Assembly: GCF_000379125.1 (NCBI RefSeq)
Contig: NZ_KB900626.1
Location: 2,490,667-2,554,666, forward strand
Origin: Methylosinus sp. LW4
GTDB lineage: Bacteria > Pseudomonadota > Alphaproteobacteria > Rhizobiales > Beijerinckiaceae
Length of the DNA stretch: 64,000 bases
Direction of reading: 5' to 3'
Of this stretch, positions 18,028-26,078 are shown in pieces. Both the position numbers and the translations under genes were made by a program. Each line of letters starts with the position of its first letter. Positions within the stretch are counted from its first letter, which is position 1. The notes under the pieces were generated by a model. The model did not search any database. It saw nothing but the letters and a program-made list of their open reading frames with translations, and was not told the DNA's origin.

Positions 18028-18056
18028 ACAATTCGAGGTTACGGTCGCTTTGTCAA
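18028..18056 (-). promoter_or_regulatory. candidate sigma-70-type promoter of the ATPase-bactofilin pair
   Basis: On the minus strand TTGACA (18056-18051) is followed after 17 bp by AATTGT (18033-18028). Between it and the ATPase start lies a 14-bp perfect palindrome ATCGCCTAGGCGAT (17994-18007), a possible operator within the leader. Confidence 0.4.
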
Positions 18057-18191
18057 TGCCGGCCCAGGGCCGAACGAAATTGAGCCGGGGATAAGAAACA
18101 TATCGGTAATATCACAAGCGATGGCGACGAGTCGATGCGTCGCGCGCATCGCTCGCAGCCGTTTTTTTTCGTTCGGCGATCGGTGCGCCGC

Positions 18192-19538
18192 CTACACAGC
18201 GATAGAGTGCCGAGCGGCCTTCGCTTCGAGATAGGCGTCGAAGGCGGCTGCGGCGAGACGCGCGAATGGACGGCCGCGCGGCGCGATCGTGAGACGACGT
18301 CCGTCGAGCGCGACGAGGCCTTCGTCGCGCAACGTCGCAAGGCGTGGCACGGCGTCGTCGAATGCGTCCTCGCGAAAATCATGCGCCGCGGCGATCGCGC
18401 CGAAATCCACTGAGAAATCACACATCAGCCGCTCGATCACGGCGCCGCGGGCGATGTCTTCCGCGGTGAAGGCGAGACCGCGCGAGATGGGCAGGCGCTC
18501 CGCCTCGACGGAACGGCGCCAATTGCCGGTGTCGCCGATATTGCCCACATAGCCCTGCGGCAGCCGGCCGATGGAGGAGACGCCGAGTCCGATGAGCGCA
18601 TCGGCCGCGTCGGTCGTGTAGCCTTGGAAATTGCGATGCAATCGGCCTTCGCGCGCGGCCTGCGCCATCGTGTCCTGCGGCCGCGCGAAATGATCGAGGC
18701 CGATGGTCTCGAAGCCGGCGGCTTCCAGCGTCGCGCGCACCGCCTCCGCCTGCGCGAGGCGCTCATTGGCGCCGGCGAGCGCGGCCTGATCGATCAGCTT
18801 TTGATGGACCGCGAACCACGGCACATGCGCATAGCCGAACACTGCGAGGCGGCTCGGCGACAGTCCCACGGCGAGCTTCGCTGTGCGGATCACATCCTCG
18901 ACGCTCTGCTCCGGCAGGCCGTACATCAGATCGAAGTTGATCGCCTCGAGCCCGGCGGCGCGCAGCAGCGAGACGCAGCGCTCCACCACCTCATAAGGCT
19001 GCTCGCGGCCGGCGGCCTTCTGCACATGGCTGTTGAAATCCTGCACGCCGAGCGACACGCGATTGACGCCGGAGGCGACCAGCGCGTCGGCGAGCGCGGC
19101 GTCGACGAGACGCGGATCGAGCTCGATCGCATGCTCGACGTCGCGGGCGATGTCGAACTGCTCGCCGAGCACATGCGCCACCTCGCGAAAGCGCGAGGGG
19201 CCGAGCATGCTCGGCGTGCCGCCGCCCCAATGGATCGAGCGCACATGGCGCGCCGGCGTCGAGGCCGCGACCAGCTCGATCTCGCGCAGCAGAGTCTCCT
19301 TATAGGAGGTCAGCGGCGCGTCCTGGCGCAGCGCCTTGGTGTGGCAGCCGCAATAGGTGCAGATCGCCGGACAGAAAGGAACATGCAGATAGAGCGACAG
19401 ATTGGACTGCGACGGGAGCTCGGCCAGCCAGCGCGCGGCCTGCTCTGGCCCGATATCCGCAGAGAAATGCGGGGCGGTGGGATAGCTCGTGTAACGCGGC
19501 GCCGAACGTTCGGCGAGAGCGAGAGAGGCGCTGGTCAT
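18192..19538 (-). CDS. hemN: oxygen-independent coproporphyrinogen III oxidase
   Basis: Radical-SAM enzyme that decarboxylates coproporphyrinogen III to protoporphyrinogen IX without oxygen in haem synthesis. The 448-residue product has YTSYPTAPHF near its N-terminus and the cluster motif CPAICTYCGC (three cluster cysteines plus the HemN-specific fourth), then HWGGGTPSML and ELDPRLV. This pattern separates true HemN from the HemW chaperone, which lacks the extra cysteine. I start it at the ATG at 19538. No clear FNR box (TTGAT-N4-ATCAA) is seen upstream. Useful when a methanotroph meets low oxygen. Confidence 0.93.
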   Translation of the reverse strand: MTSASLALAERSAPRYTSYPTAPHFSADIGPEQAARWLAELPSQSNLSLYLHVPFCPAICTYCGCHTKALRQDAPLTSYKETLLREIELVAASTPARHVRSIHWGGGTPSMLGPSRFREVAHVLGEQFDIARDVEHAIELDPRLVDAALADALVASGVNRVSLGVQDFNSHVQKAAGREQPYEVVERCVSLLRAAGLEAINFDLMYGLPEQSVEDVIRTAKLAVGLSPSRLAVFGYAHVPWFAVHQKLIDQAALAGANERLAQAEAVRATLEAAGFETIGLDHFARPQDTMAQAAREGRLHRNFQGYTTDAADALIGLGVSSIGRLPQGYVGNIGDTGNWRRSVEAERLPISRGLAFTAEDIARGAVIERLMCDFSVDFGAIAAAHDFREDAFDDAVPRLATLRDEGLVALDGRRLTIAPRGRPFARLAAAAFDAYLEAKAARHSIAV

Positions 19539-19942
19539 CTTGCCGGCTCCAGTGTGGAGGAAGGCCGCGAACCCCGGCCTTTTGCTCGAGATTAGTCCTT
19601 TGGGGCGCGAGTGGCAAAAGCGCAAGAGCGTCGCGGGGCGCGGCGGTCGAATTGTCGCGCCGCGACGGCCGGCCAATGGCCGAGATAGAGCAATTCGTTA
19701 ACGCGCCTTCGGCAAATATCGGAAGCGGCAGAACTTTTGGAAACGCGCATGAAAACCCTCGACAGATCGACCGCCGACGCTTCGGCGCGCTCCGCCTCGC
19801 GACCGGCATGCGGGGAAGAGTTCTGAGAAAAGCGCGCGGGTTCCGACAGCGTCGCGCGCGTTTTTTTCGCCTCGAGGCTTTGTCGAAAGGCCCGCGCAGG
19901 GCAATATTCTTCCTCGATTCTCAATGCTCCTTGGAGCCTTCC
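19539..19942. other. intergenic region with two hairpins, no gene seen
   Basis: 404 bases between the divergent hemN and inhibitor genes. No supported reading frame. It holds AAGGCCG/CGGCCTT followed by TT (about 19560-19583) and a stronger terminator-like hairpin at 19832-19867 reading rightward. An AT-richer patch with GTTAAC lies near 19697-19702. A short untranslated RNA ending at the second hairpin is possible. Confidence 0.5.
19832..19867 (+). terminator. intrinsic terminator without an obvious upstream gene
   Basis: GCGCGCG (19832-19838) pairs with CGCGCGC (19853-19859) and is followed by G and seven T residues (19861-19867). This is a textbook intrinsic terminator for a rightward transcript, yet no rightward gene precedes it within the intergenic region. 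It ends 75 bp before the inhibitor start codon. Confidence 0.55.
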
Positions 19943-20323
19943 ATGTCGCTTTTTCATCGTTCTGCGAAGCTTCTCGCCTTCGTCGGCCTGACGTTCGCCG
20001 CCATAGAGGCCGCGCCCGCGACAGCGGCCGCGCCCAGCGTCGCCGGCCGCTATGCGATCCTTCGCGCCGGCGACAAGGACACGGGCTGCATGCTCACGCT
20101 CGACGATCGCGCCCATGGGCCGGGCGGCTTCCGCGCCCAGCTGGCGCCGGCCTGCCGCGACCAAGGCGTCGTCATCTTCGATCCGGTGGGCTGGTCGATG
20201 GAGCGCGGCCGCCTCGCGCTCACCGCCCGCAAGGGCCATAAAGCGCATTTCGACCTCGAGGCCGACGGGCTCTGGCGTCGCGACGCCAAGGAAGGCAAGG
20301 CGCTGACGCTGCGCCGTCTCTGA
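19943..20323 (+). CDS. Inh/Omp19-family protease-inhibitor-like protein
   Basis: A 126-residue exported protein. A signal peptide (MSLFHRSAKLLAFVGLTFAA, cut after ATAA) is followed by a small beta-barrel domain: GRYAILRAGDKDTGCMLTLD, CRDQGVVIFDPVGWSMERGR, and FDLEADGLWRR. The AGR(Y)xLxxxxxxxC...LxPxCxx....P.W pattern is that of the alkaline-protease inhibitor Inh (AprI) and Brucella Omp19. The two cysteines (49 and 71) would form the family disulfide. It probably acts in the periplasm against a serralysin or host protease; no protease gene lies next to it. GGAG precedes the ATG. A strong terminator follows. Confidence 0.78.
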   Translation: MSLFHRSAKLLAFVGLTFAAIEAAPATAAAPSVAGRYAILRAGDKDTGCMLTLDDRAHGPGGFRAQLAPACRDQGVVIFDPVGWSMERGRLALTARKGHKAHFDLEADGLWRRDAKEGKALTLRRL

Positions 20324-20329
20324 CGAAAA

Positions 20330-20359
20330 AGGCCTCCCGGAGGGGAGTCCGGGAGGCCT
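20330..20359 (+). terminator. hairpin after the inhibitor gene
   Basis: Perfect 11-bp stem AGGCCTCCCGG (20330-20340) and CCGGGAGGCCT (20349-20359) with an 8-nt loop, 7 bases after the stop codon. Five A residues precede the stem, so it would have a U-run in leftward transcripts and may serve both directions. Confidence 0.65.
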
Positions 20360-20456
20360 GTACTCGCCGTCGCGCGAGAGGGGGCGGGGAGGCGGCGGCG
20401 GGCATCGGCGCCCCTGGCTGACCGGGCGCCGAATTCAAAGAAATCTCAGGCTCGAA

Positions 20457-20864
20457 TCAGTTGCAGACCTGCACGCGGCGATAGGCGACGACATTGCCCC
20501 AATCGTCGAGGACGGGCTGATTGGCCGGATAGCAGCCGCCATAGCCGTAGTAGCCGTAATGGGGCTGCGCGGCGGCGCCGGCGATCGCGCCGACCGCCAG
20601 GGCGCCGAGCACGCCGGCCGCGACCGGAGCGCCCCAGCCATAGCCGCGATGGCCGCCGCGCCAGCCATAGCCGCCATAGCCCCAGCCCGGACGGCCCCAG
20701 CCGCCATGGCCCCAACCGCCGCCATGGCCCCAACCGCCGCCGTGGCCCCAGCCGCCGTGATGGCCCCAGCCGTCGGCGAGAGCCGGAGTGGCGGCGCCGA
20801 TGGTCGTCGCAGCGATGACGCCGGCGACCGCGAGTGCGGCGATTTTCGTGATTTTCGCGCCCAT
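20457..20864 (-). CDS. secreted Gly/His/Trp-rich repeat protein
   Basis: A 135-residue exported protein. A signal peptide (MGAKITKIAALAVAGVIAAT, cut after ALA) leads into tandem GWGHGG units, then a GYGGYGWRGG stretch, a hydrophobic Ala/Gly segment (VAAGVLGALAVGAIAGAAA) and a conserved tail QPVLDDWGNVVAYRRVQVCN. Related small proteins are common in Alphaproteobacteria and have no settled role. The histidines could bind metals such as copper, which would be of interest here, but that is a guess. AAGGAGA lies before the ATG at 20864. Confidence 0.8.
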   Translation of the reverse strand: MGAKITKIAALAVAGVIAATTIGAATPALADGWGHHGGWGHGGGWGHGGGWGHGGWGRPGWGYGGYGWRGGHRGYGWGAPVAAGVLGALAVGAIAGAAAQPHYGYYGYGGCYPANQPVLDDWGNVVAYRRVQVCN

Positions 20865-21005
20865 GGACGCTCTCCTTCGCTTCCTTCGGCCGCGCCGAGC
20901 GCCGGCCGGCAATTCCCGATGACGAAGCAAAGGTTAATCGGAGGAAGCTGAACGGCGCATGGCCGCTTCGTTCATCTGGCCTTCAGGAACGCGGCGGGAA
21001 ACGAA

Positions 21006-21737
21006 TCAGCCGACGCGCTTCCAGCCGTCCATGCCCAGCCGCTCCTGCGGCAGGAAGCGGGCCTTATAGGCCATTTTGCGGGAGCCATCGACCCAATAGC
21101 CGAGATAGAGATGCGGCAGCGCGGCGCGGCGAACCCGTTCCACATGGTCGAGAATCATGAAGGCGCCGAGCGAGCGCTCGTCCATCGACGGATCGTAGAA
21201 GGAATAGACCATCGACAGGCCATCGGCGAGATAGTCGGTCAGGCAGCAGGCGACCAGCCGGCCCGGACCGCCATTCTCGGCGGGCATGCGATATTCGATC
21301 AGCCGCGTCTCGACATGGCTGTCCTCGACCATCATCTGATAGTCGACCATGCTCATATCGGCCATGCCGCCGTCATTGTGCCGCGCGCCCACATAGGCGC
21401 GGAAGAGCGCATATTGCTCGCTCGCCGCATGGGGGCGGCGCGCCTCGGCGAAGAGATCGGCGTTGCGCCGCGCCACCCGGCGCAAGCCTTTGGATTGCTG
21501 GAACTCTTCGACCTTCACGCGCACCGAGACGCAGGACCGGCAGGTCTCGCAGGCCGGCCGATAGGCGATGGTCTGCGAGCGGCGGAAGCCCGATTGCGTC
21601 AATGTGTCGTTGAGCGCCGGCGCGCGCCGGCCGATCAAATGGGTAAACACCTTGCGCTCGTCGCGCCCCGGGAGATAGGGGCACGGCGCCGGCGAGGTGA
21701 GATAGAATTGCGGCGCGTCGCGGGGCTCTCTCGTCAC
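21006..21737 (-). CDS. bpt: aspartate/glutamate leucyltransferase (arginyl/leucyl-tRNA-protein transferase)
   Basis: Transfers leucine from Leu-tRNA to N-terminal Asp or Glu of proteins, making them N-degrons for ClpS/ClpAP. The 243-residue protein has the ATE family N-terminal cysteine region ([13 protein letters not shown]), [15 protein letters not shown], and the C-terminal SGxMxYKxxFxP-like [19 protein letters not shown]. Start is a GTG at 21737 preceded by AGGA; no nearer ATG fits. It lies downstream of an RDD-family gene on the same strand, 118 bp away, a pairing often seen in Rhizobiales. Confidence 0.93.
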   Translation of the reverse strand: MTREPRDAPQFYLTSPAPCPYLPGRDERKVFTHLIGRRAPALNDTLTQSGFRRSQTIAYRPACETCRSCVSVRVKVEEFQQSKGLRRVARRNADLFAEARRPHAASEQYALFRAYVGARHNDGGMADMSMVDYQMMVEDSHVETRLIEYRMPAENGGPGRLVACCLTDYLADGLSMVYSFYDPSMDERSLGAFMILDHVERVRRAALPHLYLGYWVDGSRKMAYKARFLPQERLGMDGWKRVG

Positions 21738-21855
21738 GCTGTCTGGTCCTGTCGCCGAAATCGATATACCGCACGCTCCGACGCCTTCCAGCGCGGACAG
21801 ACCGGGATATTAGAATCGACGCCCGCGGCGCGCCAAGATTTTTTCGCTTCGCTCC

Positions 21856-22317
21856 TCAATCGGCGCGGCGCAAAACGATGACGTCGGCGAGAATGTCGTG
21901 CAGGCAACGCTTGTCCGATGTGATGAAGGTGACGAGCAGCAGCGGCGGGAACAGCCAGCTCACATAAAAGAGCACGCCCTGGACGGCCGCGTTGAGGAAG
22001 GGCGCCGGCGCGCCATTGGCGAGCCGCACCTCGAGATCCATGGCGCGCATGCCCGGCGTCGCCCGCCGCCAGCCGGAGACGGTGAGGCCGTTGTAGAAGA
22101 AGGCCACCAGCGGAAACAGCGGCGGCAGCAGAAAGGCCGAGAGGCCGAAGCTCAGCACCAGCAATCCGAGCCACAGCGCCGCCGACAGCAGCGCCACGGC
22201 GAAAAAATCGAGGCAGAGGGCGAGAATGCGGCGCGTGCGCACGCCGGCCAGCGCCTCCCGCGGCGGCAGGCCCGGCGAGACCGGATAGAGGCGGCCGTCG
22301 CCGCCGGCGTCGTACAT
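21856..22317 (-). CDS. RDD-family membrane protein
   Basis: Small integral membrane protein of 153 residues. The RDD signature is visible as the arginine before helix one (TRRILALCLDFFAVALL) and the later aspartate/proline pattern (ATPGMRAMDLEVRL). Three to four transmembrane helices can be seen: residues about 30-50, 52-75, and 112-132. The segment SDKRCLHDILADVIVLRR closes the domain. RDD proteins have been linked to ion transport, but no specific role is known here. GGGGAGAGGA lies upstream of the ATG at 22317. Confidence 0.85.
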   Translation of the reverse strand: MYDAGGDGRLYPVSPGLPPREALAGVRTRRILALCLDFFAVALLSAALWLGLLVLSFGLSAFLLPPLFPLVAFFYNGLTVSGWRRATPGMRAMDLEVRLANGAPAPFLNAAVQGVLFYVSWLFPPLLLVTFITSDKRCLHDILADVIVLRRAD

Positions 22318-22564
22318 TTGCGGATCCTCTCCCCTTTTTTCGGGTTTTGCGGGCTTGATGTCGGGGGCGCGGGGGCGGGCGTCAAGCTCGGACGGGAGGA
22401 AAGCGGGGATTATTTGCGCGCGCGCTTGACGGCGACGTCCGCGGCTTGGCATGCCTCGCCTTCGTCCTGGACATGGGCGCCTGGATAGACGCGGACGCTC
22501 GGAACCGAACGCCGCGCGGCTTCGCCAGAGCGCCGAAGTTCCCCCGAGCCTTTAGGAGAAGATC

Positions 22565-22855
22565 ATGGCCAGCAACAGGGTCGCCGCCCGAGAGATGGAG
22601 GCCAGCGCCGGGATCGATCCGACCGGCGAGGTGAATGGGGGGCATTTGCGCTCCTTCATCGAGCGCATAGAGCGGCTCGAGGAGGAGAAGCGCGCCATCG
22701 CCGACGATATCAAGGACGTCTATGGCGAGGCCAAGAGCACCGGCTTCGACCCCAAGATCATGCGCAAGATCGTCTCGCTGCGCCGCCAGGACAAGCATAA
22801 GCGCGCGGAAGAGGAAGAGATTCTCGAGCTCTATATGGCCGCGCTGGGCGACTGA
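22565..22855 (+). CDS. gapR: GapR-family nucleoid-associated protein (DUF2312)
   Basis: A 96-residue DNA-binding protein. The conserved core [40 protein letters not shown] and [20 protein letters not shown] covers nearly the whole DUF2312 domain. In Caulobacter the family member GapR clamps overtwisted AT-rich DNA ahead of replication and transcription and stimulates topoisomerases. The start at 22565 ([12 protein letters not shown]) has AGGAG at SD distance. It is monocistronic, transcribed away from the RDD gene. Confidence 0.92.
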   Translation: MASNRVAAREMEASAGIDPTGEVNGGHLRSFIERIERLEEEKRAIADDIKDVYGEAKSTGFDPKIMRKIVSLRRQDKHKRAEEEEILELYMAALGD

Positions 22856-22958
22856 GGCCAGGGTCTCGAGCTTCGCTGGTAAGCCTCCGTTAACCATAAC
22901 TCCTTAACGCTCGTTTCCATCGCGCCCGCTTCGACCGGGCGTCCGCGCGAGGGAACGA

Positions 22959-24638
22959 GTGGCTTCCGCCAAGTTTCAGAGCCGCGCCGCGGCAACGACG
23001 CTGATCGCCCTGTCGCTGGCTGCGCCGGGGGCGGTGGCGCCTCTGCGTCCGGCAGAGGGCCAGACGCTCTCGCCCTCCTCGCTCGACATCACCCCGCTGC
23101 GCGATCTGCCGACCGTTCCCTCCATACCGGGGCCGGAAGCCGCGCCGCCCTCGGTCTTGCAGCCGATGACGCAGGAGCGCCGCGCCGCCCCGGAACTCCC
23201 CTCCGGCGCGCCCAATTACGGATTGCCGCGCGTGCGCGCGCGCCTGCCCAAGCCCAATCCGCCGCCGGCGCCTTTGAAGCCGCCGCCGCTCTCCCCCGCG
23301 CATCCGCTGCCGCCGCTCGAGGCCTATAAGACCTCCATCCAGGCGAAGGAGAAGATCAAGCGCCAGGCCAGGCTGCGCATGCGCGGCTTTCGCGGCGCGC
23401 TGGACTTGCCGGCCGAGCGGCCGCCGCCGCCCAATGTCGCGCTTCCCGCACAAATTCCGGCGAAGCCGAAGCCTATCGTCGACCCCAATCCCTATGCGCC
23501 GCTCGGGCTCGGCGTCGGCTCGCTGCGGCTCTACCCCTATGCCGAGCCGACCTATGGCTATGACACCAACCCGAATCGCCTGACCTCCGGCTACCAGGGC
23601 TCGAAATATTTCCGCATCGACGCCGGCCTGCGGCTGCGCTCGGAATGGAGCCGCGACGAGATTCAAGGGAATCTGCGGCTCGGCTATGTGGATTATTTCA
23701 GCGTCGACAACGCCGATCGCCCCGATGGCGTCGGCGATGTCTTCTATCGCTGGGACGTCGCCCGCGACACCAAGGTGAAGTTCGAGGGTAAGTTCACGCT
23801 CGATTCGCAGCGCCCGGGCGCGCCCGGCCTCGTCACCAGCCTGCCCAATGTCACCGTCGTCAATCGGCCGCTCATCGTCTCGCTGGGCACGGCGGCCGGC
23901 GTGACGCAGAGCTTCGGCCGGCTCGATGTGACGATGCGCGGAACCTTCGATCGCTGGATATTCCAGAACGCCTATTACAACGACGGCTCGACGCTCAATC
24001 TGATGAGCACGAGCTATAATGATCCGGGGATCAATCCGCGCATCTCCTATGAGCTCACGCCATCGATGAAGCCCTATCTCGAGGCGACGCTCGACAAGCG
24101 TGTCCACGACAGCTGGCTCGACCCTTACGGCTATGCGCGCGACAGCACCGGCGTCTCCGGCCGCGCCGGCACGACATTCAAGATCACCGATCTCGTCACC
24201 GGCGAAGCCTCCGGCGGCTATGCGCAGCGCGATTACGCCGATCCGCGCCTGCCGCGCCTGCGCGGGCCGCTCATCGACGCCGCCATCATCTACACGGCGA
24301 CGCCGCTCACCACGGTGACGCTGCGCGCCGGAACGACGCTCTCCGAGACGACGCTGCAAGGCGCGGCCGGCGTGCTCTCGCGCAATGTCACATTCGATGT
24401 GACTCATGCGATGTTCCGCAATTTCACCATCACCGCCACCGGCAGCTACCAGACCAACAACTACCAGGGCGCGGACACGTTCGAGCAGGTCGGCACGGCG
24501 GGCGTGAAGCTCGAATACAAGCTCACCCGCTCCATCTCGATCAAAGGCAGCTATTTCTGGCAGCGCCTCGTCAGCTCGACGGCGAATTCCAACTTCACCG
24601 CCAATGTCATCATGGGCGGGCTTCGCTTCGAGCCATAG
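22959..24638 (+). CDS. outer-membrane beta-barrel protein with proline-rich N-terminus
   Basis: A 559-residue exported protein. A signal sequence is followed by about 150 residues rich in Pro and Ala (PNPPPAPLKPPPLSPAHPLP) and then, from about residue 175, a long beta-barrel domain of alternating strands (YAEPTYGYDTNPNRLTSGYQ, FRIDAGLRLRSEWSRDEIQG) ending in MGGLRFEP. This is the pattern of the BBP2_2-type outer-membrane proteins linked in several bacteria to polysaccharide export. Start is a GTG at 22959 with GAGGGAAC upstream. GTTAACCAT and TTAAC (22889-22908) lie in its promoter region. Its 3' end overlaps the convergent Wzy-like gene by 29 bp. Confidence 0.85.
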   Translation: MASAKFQSRAAATTLIALSLAAPGAVAPLRPAEGQTLSPSSLDITPLRDLPTVPSIPGPEAAPPSVLQPMTQERRAAPELPSGAPNYGLPRVRARLPKPNPPPAPLKPPPLSPAHPLPPLEAYKTSIQAKEKIKRQARLRMRGFRGALDLPAERPPPPNVALPAQIPAKPKPIVDPNPYAPLGLGVGSLRLYPYAEPTYGYDTNPNRLTSGYQGSKYFRIDAGLRLRSEWSRDEIQGNLRLGYVDYFSVDNADRPDGVGDVFYRWDVARDTKVKFEGKFTLDSQRPGAPGLVTSLPNVTVVNRPLIVSLGTAAGVTQSFGRLDVTMRGTFDRWIFQNAYYNDGSTLNLMSTSYNDPGINPRISYELTPSMKPYLEATLDKRVHDSWLDPYGYARDSTGVSGRAGTTFKITDLVTGEASGGYAQRDYADPRLPRLRGPLIDAAIIYTATPLTTVTLRAGTTLSETTLQGAAGVLSRNVTFDVTHAMFRNFTITATGSYQTNNYQGADTFEQVGTAGVKLEYKLTRSISIKGSYFWQRLVSSTANSNFTANVIMGGLRFEP

Positions 24639-25962
24639 CAGCGTTGCGCTCGGCCCATTTCACGCGGCCGACCTCGAGGCCCCAGACAGCGCCGAGATAG
24701 ATGAAGAAATAGCGCCAATGGTCGATGTCGATCTGCAGCGCCTGCAGAAAGAACACGAACATCGCCGACCAGATGAGCTGCCCGTGCCGCAGATAGGGCG
24801 AGCGCTTCAGCGACAGGCGGAAGCCGACGAAAGTCGTCGTCAGCACCAATCCGAGAAAGGCGAAGCCGCCGAGCCAGCCATTGGAGGCGAAGGCGTTGAT
24901 GTAGCTGTTGTGCGGCTCGAGGCCGAAGGTGAGGCGAAAGCGCAGCGGACCCATGCCGTTGGGCCGTTCCACCAGCATGGGCAGCGAGCGCTTCTGATTG
25001 CCGAAGCGGCCGGTCGGGCCTTCGTCGTAATCCTGCGTCGCGGACGCGCGCTTGAAGAAGAACTCGCGCACCGAGGGCTCGGTGAGCGCCGCGCCGACGC
25101 CCACGGCGACGACGCCGACGACGGCGAGCGCCATGAAGCCGATGCGCAGGCGCATCTTGCGCGAATCGGCGGTCATCACCGACATGATGGTCATCAGCGC
25201 GATGGAGACCACCGCCGCGCCCCAGGAGCCGCGCGAGAAGGAGGTGAACAGCGCCGCGCCCGACAGCGCGAGGCCGGCGAGCGTCACCGGCCAATAGGCC
25301 CAGCGGCCGAGCAGCAGGCGCTGCACGAAATAGAGCACGCCCGGCACCATATAGGAGCCGAGCACATTGGGGTCCTTGAAAGGCGCCATGGCGCGCCCGT
25401 CGAGCGTCATCGTCGTCGGATCGCCGAAAAGGCCGGCCCAGGAGCCGACGGCGATGAGGGCCGCGAGCATGCAACTCGCCGCATAGCCGCTCATGCACAG
25501 ATCGAAGCGCCGCGACGTGTTCTCCGAGAAGAACAGCATATAGAAGACGCCGGTCGTCGAGATGAACAGCGTATGCGTCATGAAGTCGACGGGATCGGGC
25601 TCGTTCCAATAGGGAATGAGCGAGATGTAGCCGCCGAGCGTCCACAGCATGAGCAGGGCGACGCCCGGCAGAACGGCGCGATGGATGCGAACGCCGCCGA
25701 GCACCCAGACGATGAGCGTCAGCAGAATGAGCCCGTCATAGGGCGAGGGCTCGATGAACACCACCGAGCCGGAAAAGGAGGTGATCCAGAACAGCGCCTC
25801 GAGCAGCCGCGGATAGTTCAATGTCCAGCGGGGCTGCTGCGCCGCCGCCGCGGCCTCGGTCATCGCTTGTCCCATATCGGAACGATCCAGGAGGTCGCGC
25901 GCCTTGGGGCGCGACGCGCGCGAGGTGAGGACGGCGCCTTGTGAATTTGCTAGCCTCGTCAT
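24610..25962 (-). CDS. O-antigen ligase / polysaccharide polymerase family membrane protein
   Basis: Polytopic inner-membrane protein of 450 residues with about ten to twelve predicted helices and the Wzy_C loop containing GLEPHNSYINAFASNGWLGG, the family's signature periplasmic region. Such proteins join O-antigen to lipid A or polymerise exopolysaccharide. The ATG at 25962 has no good SD; internal starts at 25875 or 25863 are possible and would drop a poorly conserved N-terminus. The outer-membrane barrel gene converges on it with overlapping ends, which suggests a shared surface-polysaccharide theme. No glycosyltransferase cluster is adjacent. Confidence 0.85.
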   Translation of the reverse strand: MTRLANSQGAVLTSRASRPKARDLLDRSDMGQAMTEAAAAAQQPRWTLNYPRLLEALFWITSFSGSVVFIEPSPYDGLILLTLIVWVLGGVRIHRAVLPGVALLMLWTLGGYISLIPYWNEPDPVDFMTHTLFISTTGVFYMLFFSENTSRRFDLCMSGYAASCMLAALIAVGSWAGLFGDPTTMTLDGRAMAPFKDPNVLGSYMVPGVLYFVQRLLLGRWAYWPVTLAGLALSGAALFTSFSRGSWGAAVVSIALMTIMSVMTADSRKMRLRIGFMALAVVGVVAVGVGAALTEPSVREFFFKRASATQDYDEGPTGRFGNQKRSLPMLVERPNGMGPLRFRLTFGLEPHNSYINAFASNGWLGGFAFLGLVLTTTFVGFRLSLKRSPYLRHGQLIWSAMFVFFLQALQIDIDHWRYFFIYLGAVWGLEVGRVKWAERNAAMARSEARP

Positions 25963-26078
25963 GGTTAAAAAAGCGTGACCTGAGCTTGATAGCGAAGCAA
26001 TGCCGCGAGCCTTCGCCGGCCCGCGATGAGACAGCCTCGCTTCTTCCGCTCCCCGCCCGACTCTGGAATTTGCAAGAG

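Noticed and set aside
20690..20765. Tandem repeat that might be taken for a CRISPR array
   Set aside because: Repeats are in frame within a secreted Gly/His/Trp-rich protein, have no unique spacers and no cas genes nearby.
22889..22908. Possible CtrA site (TTAA ... TTAA) before the outer-membrane barrel gene
   Set aside because: The two TTAA halves are 10 bases apart rather than the canonical 7; only the TTAACCAT half looks convincing.
25963..26078. Mg2+ riboswitch before mgtA
   Set aside because: The gap is only about 116 bp and no known Mg2+-sensor core or proline-rich leader frame could be recognised.
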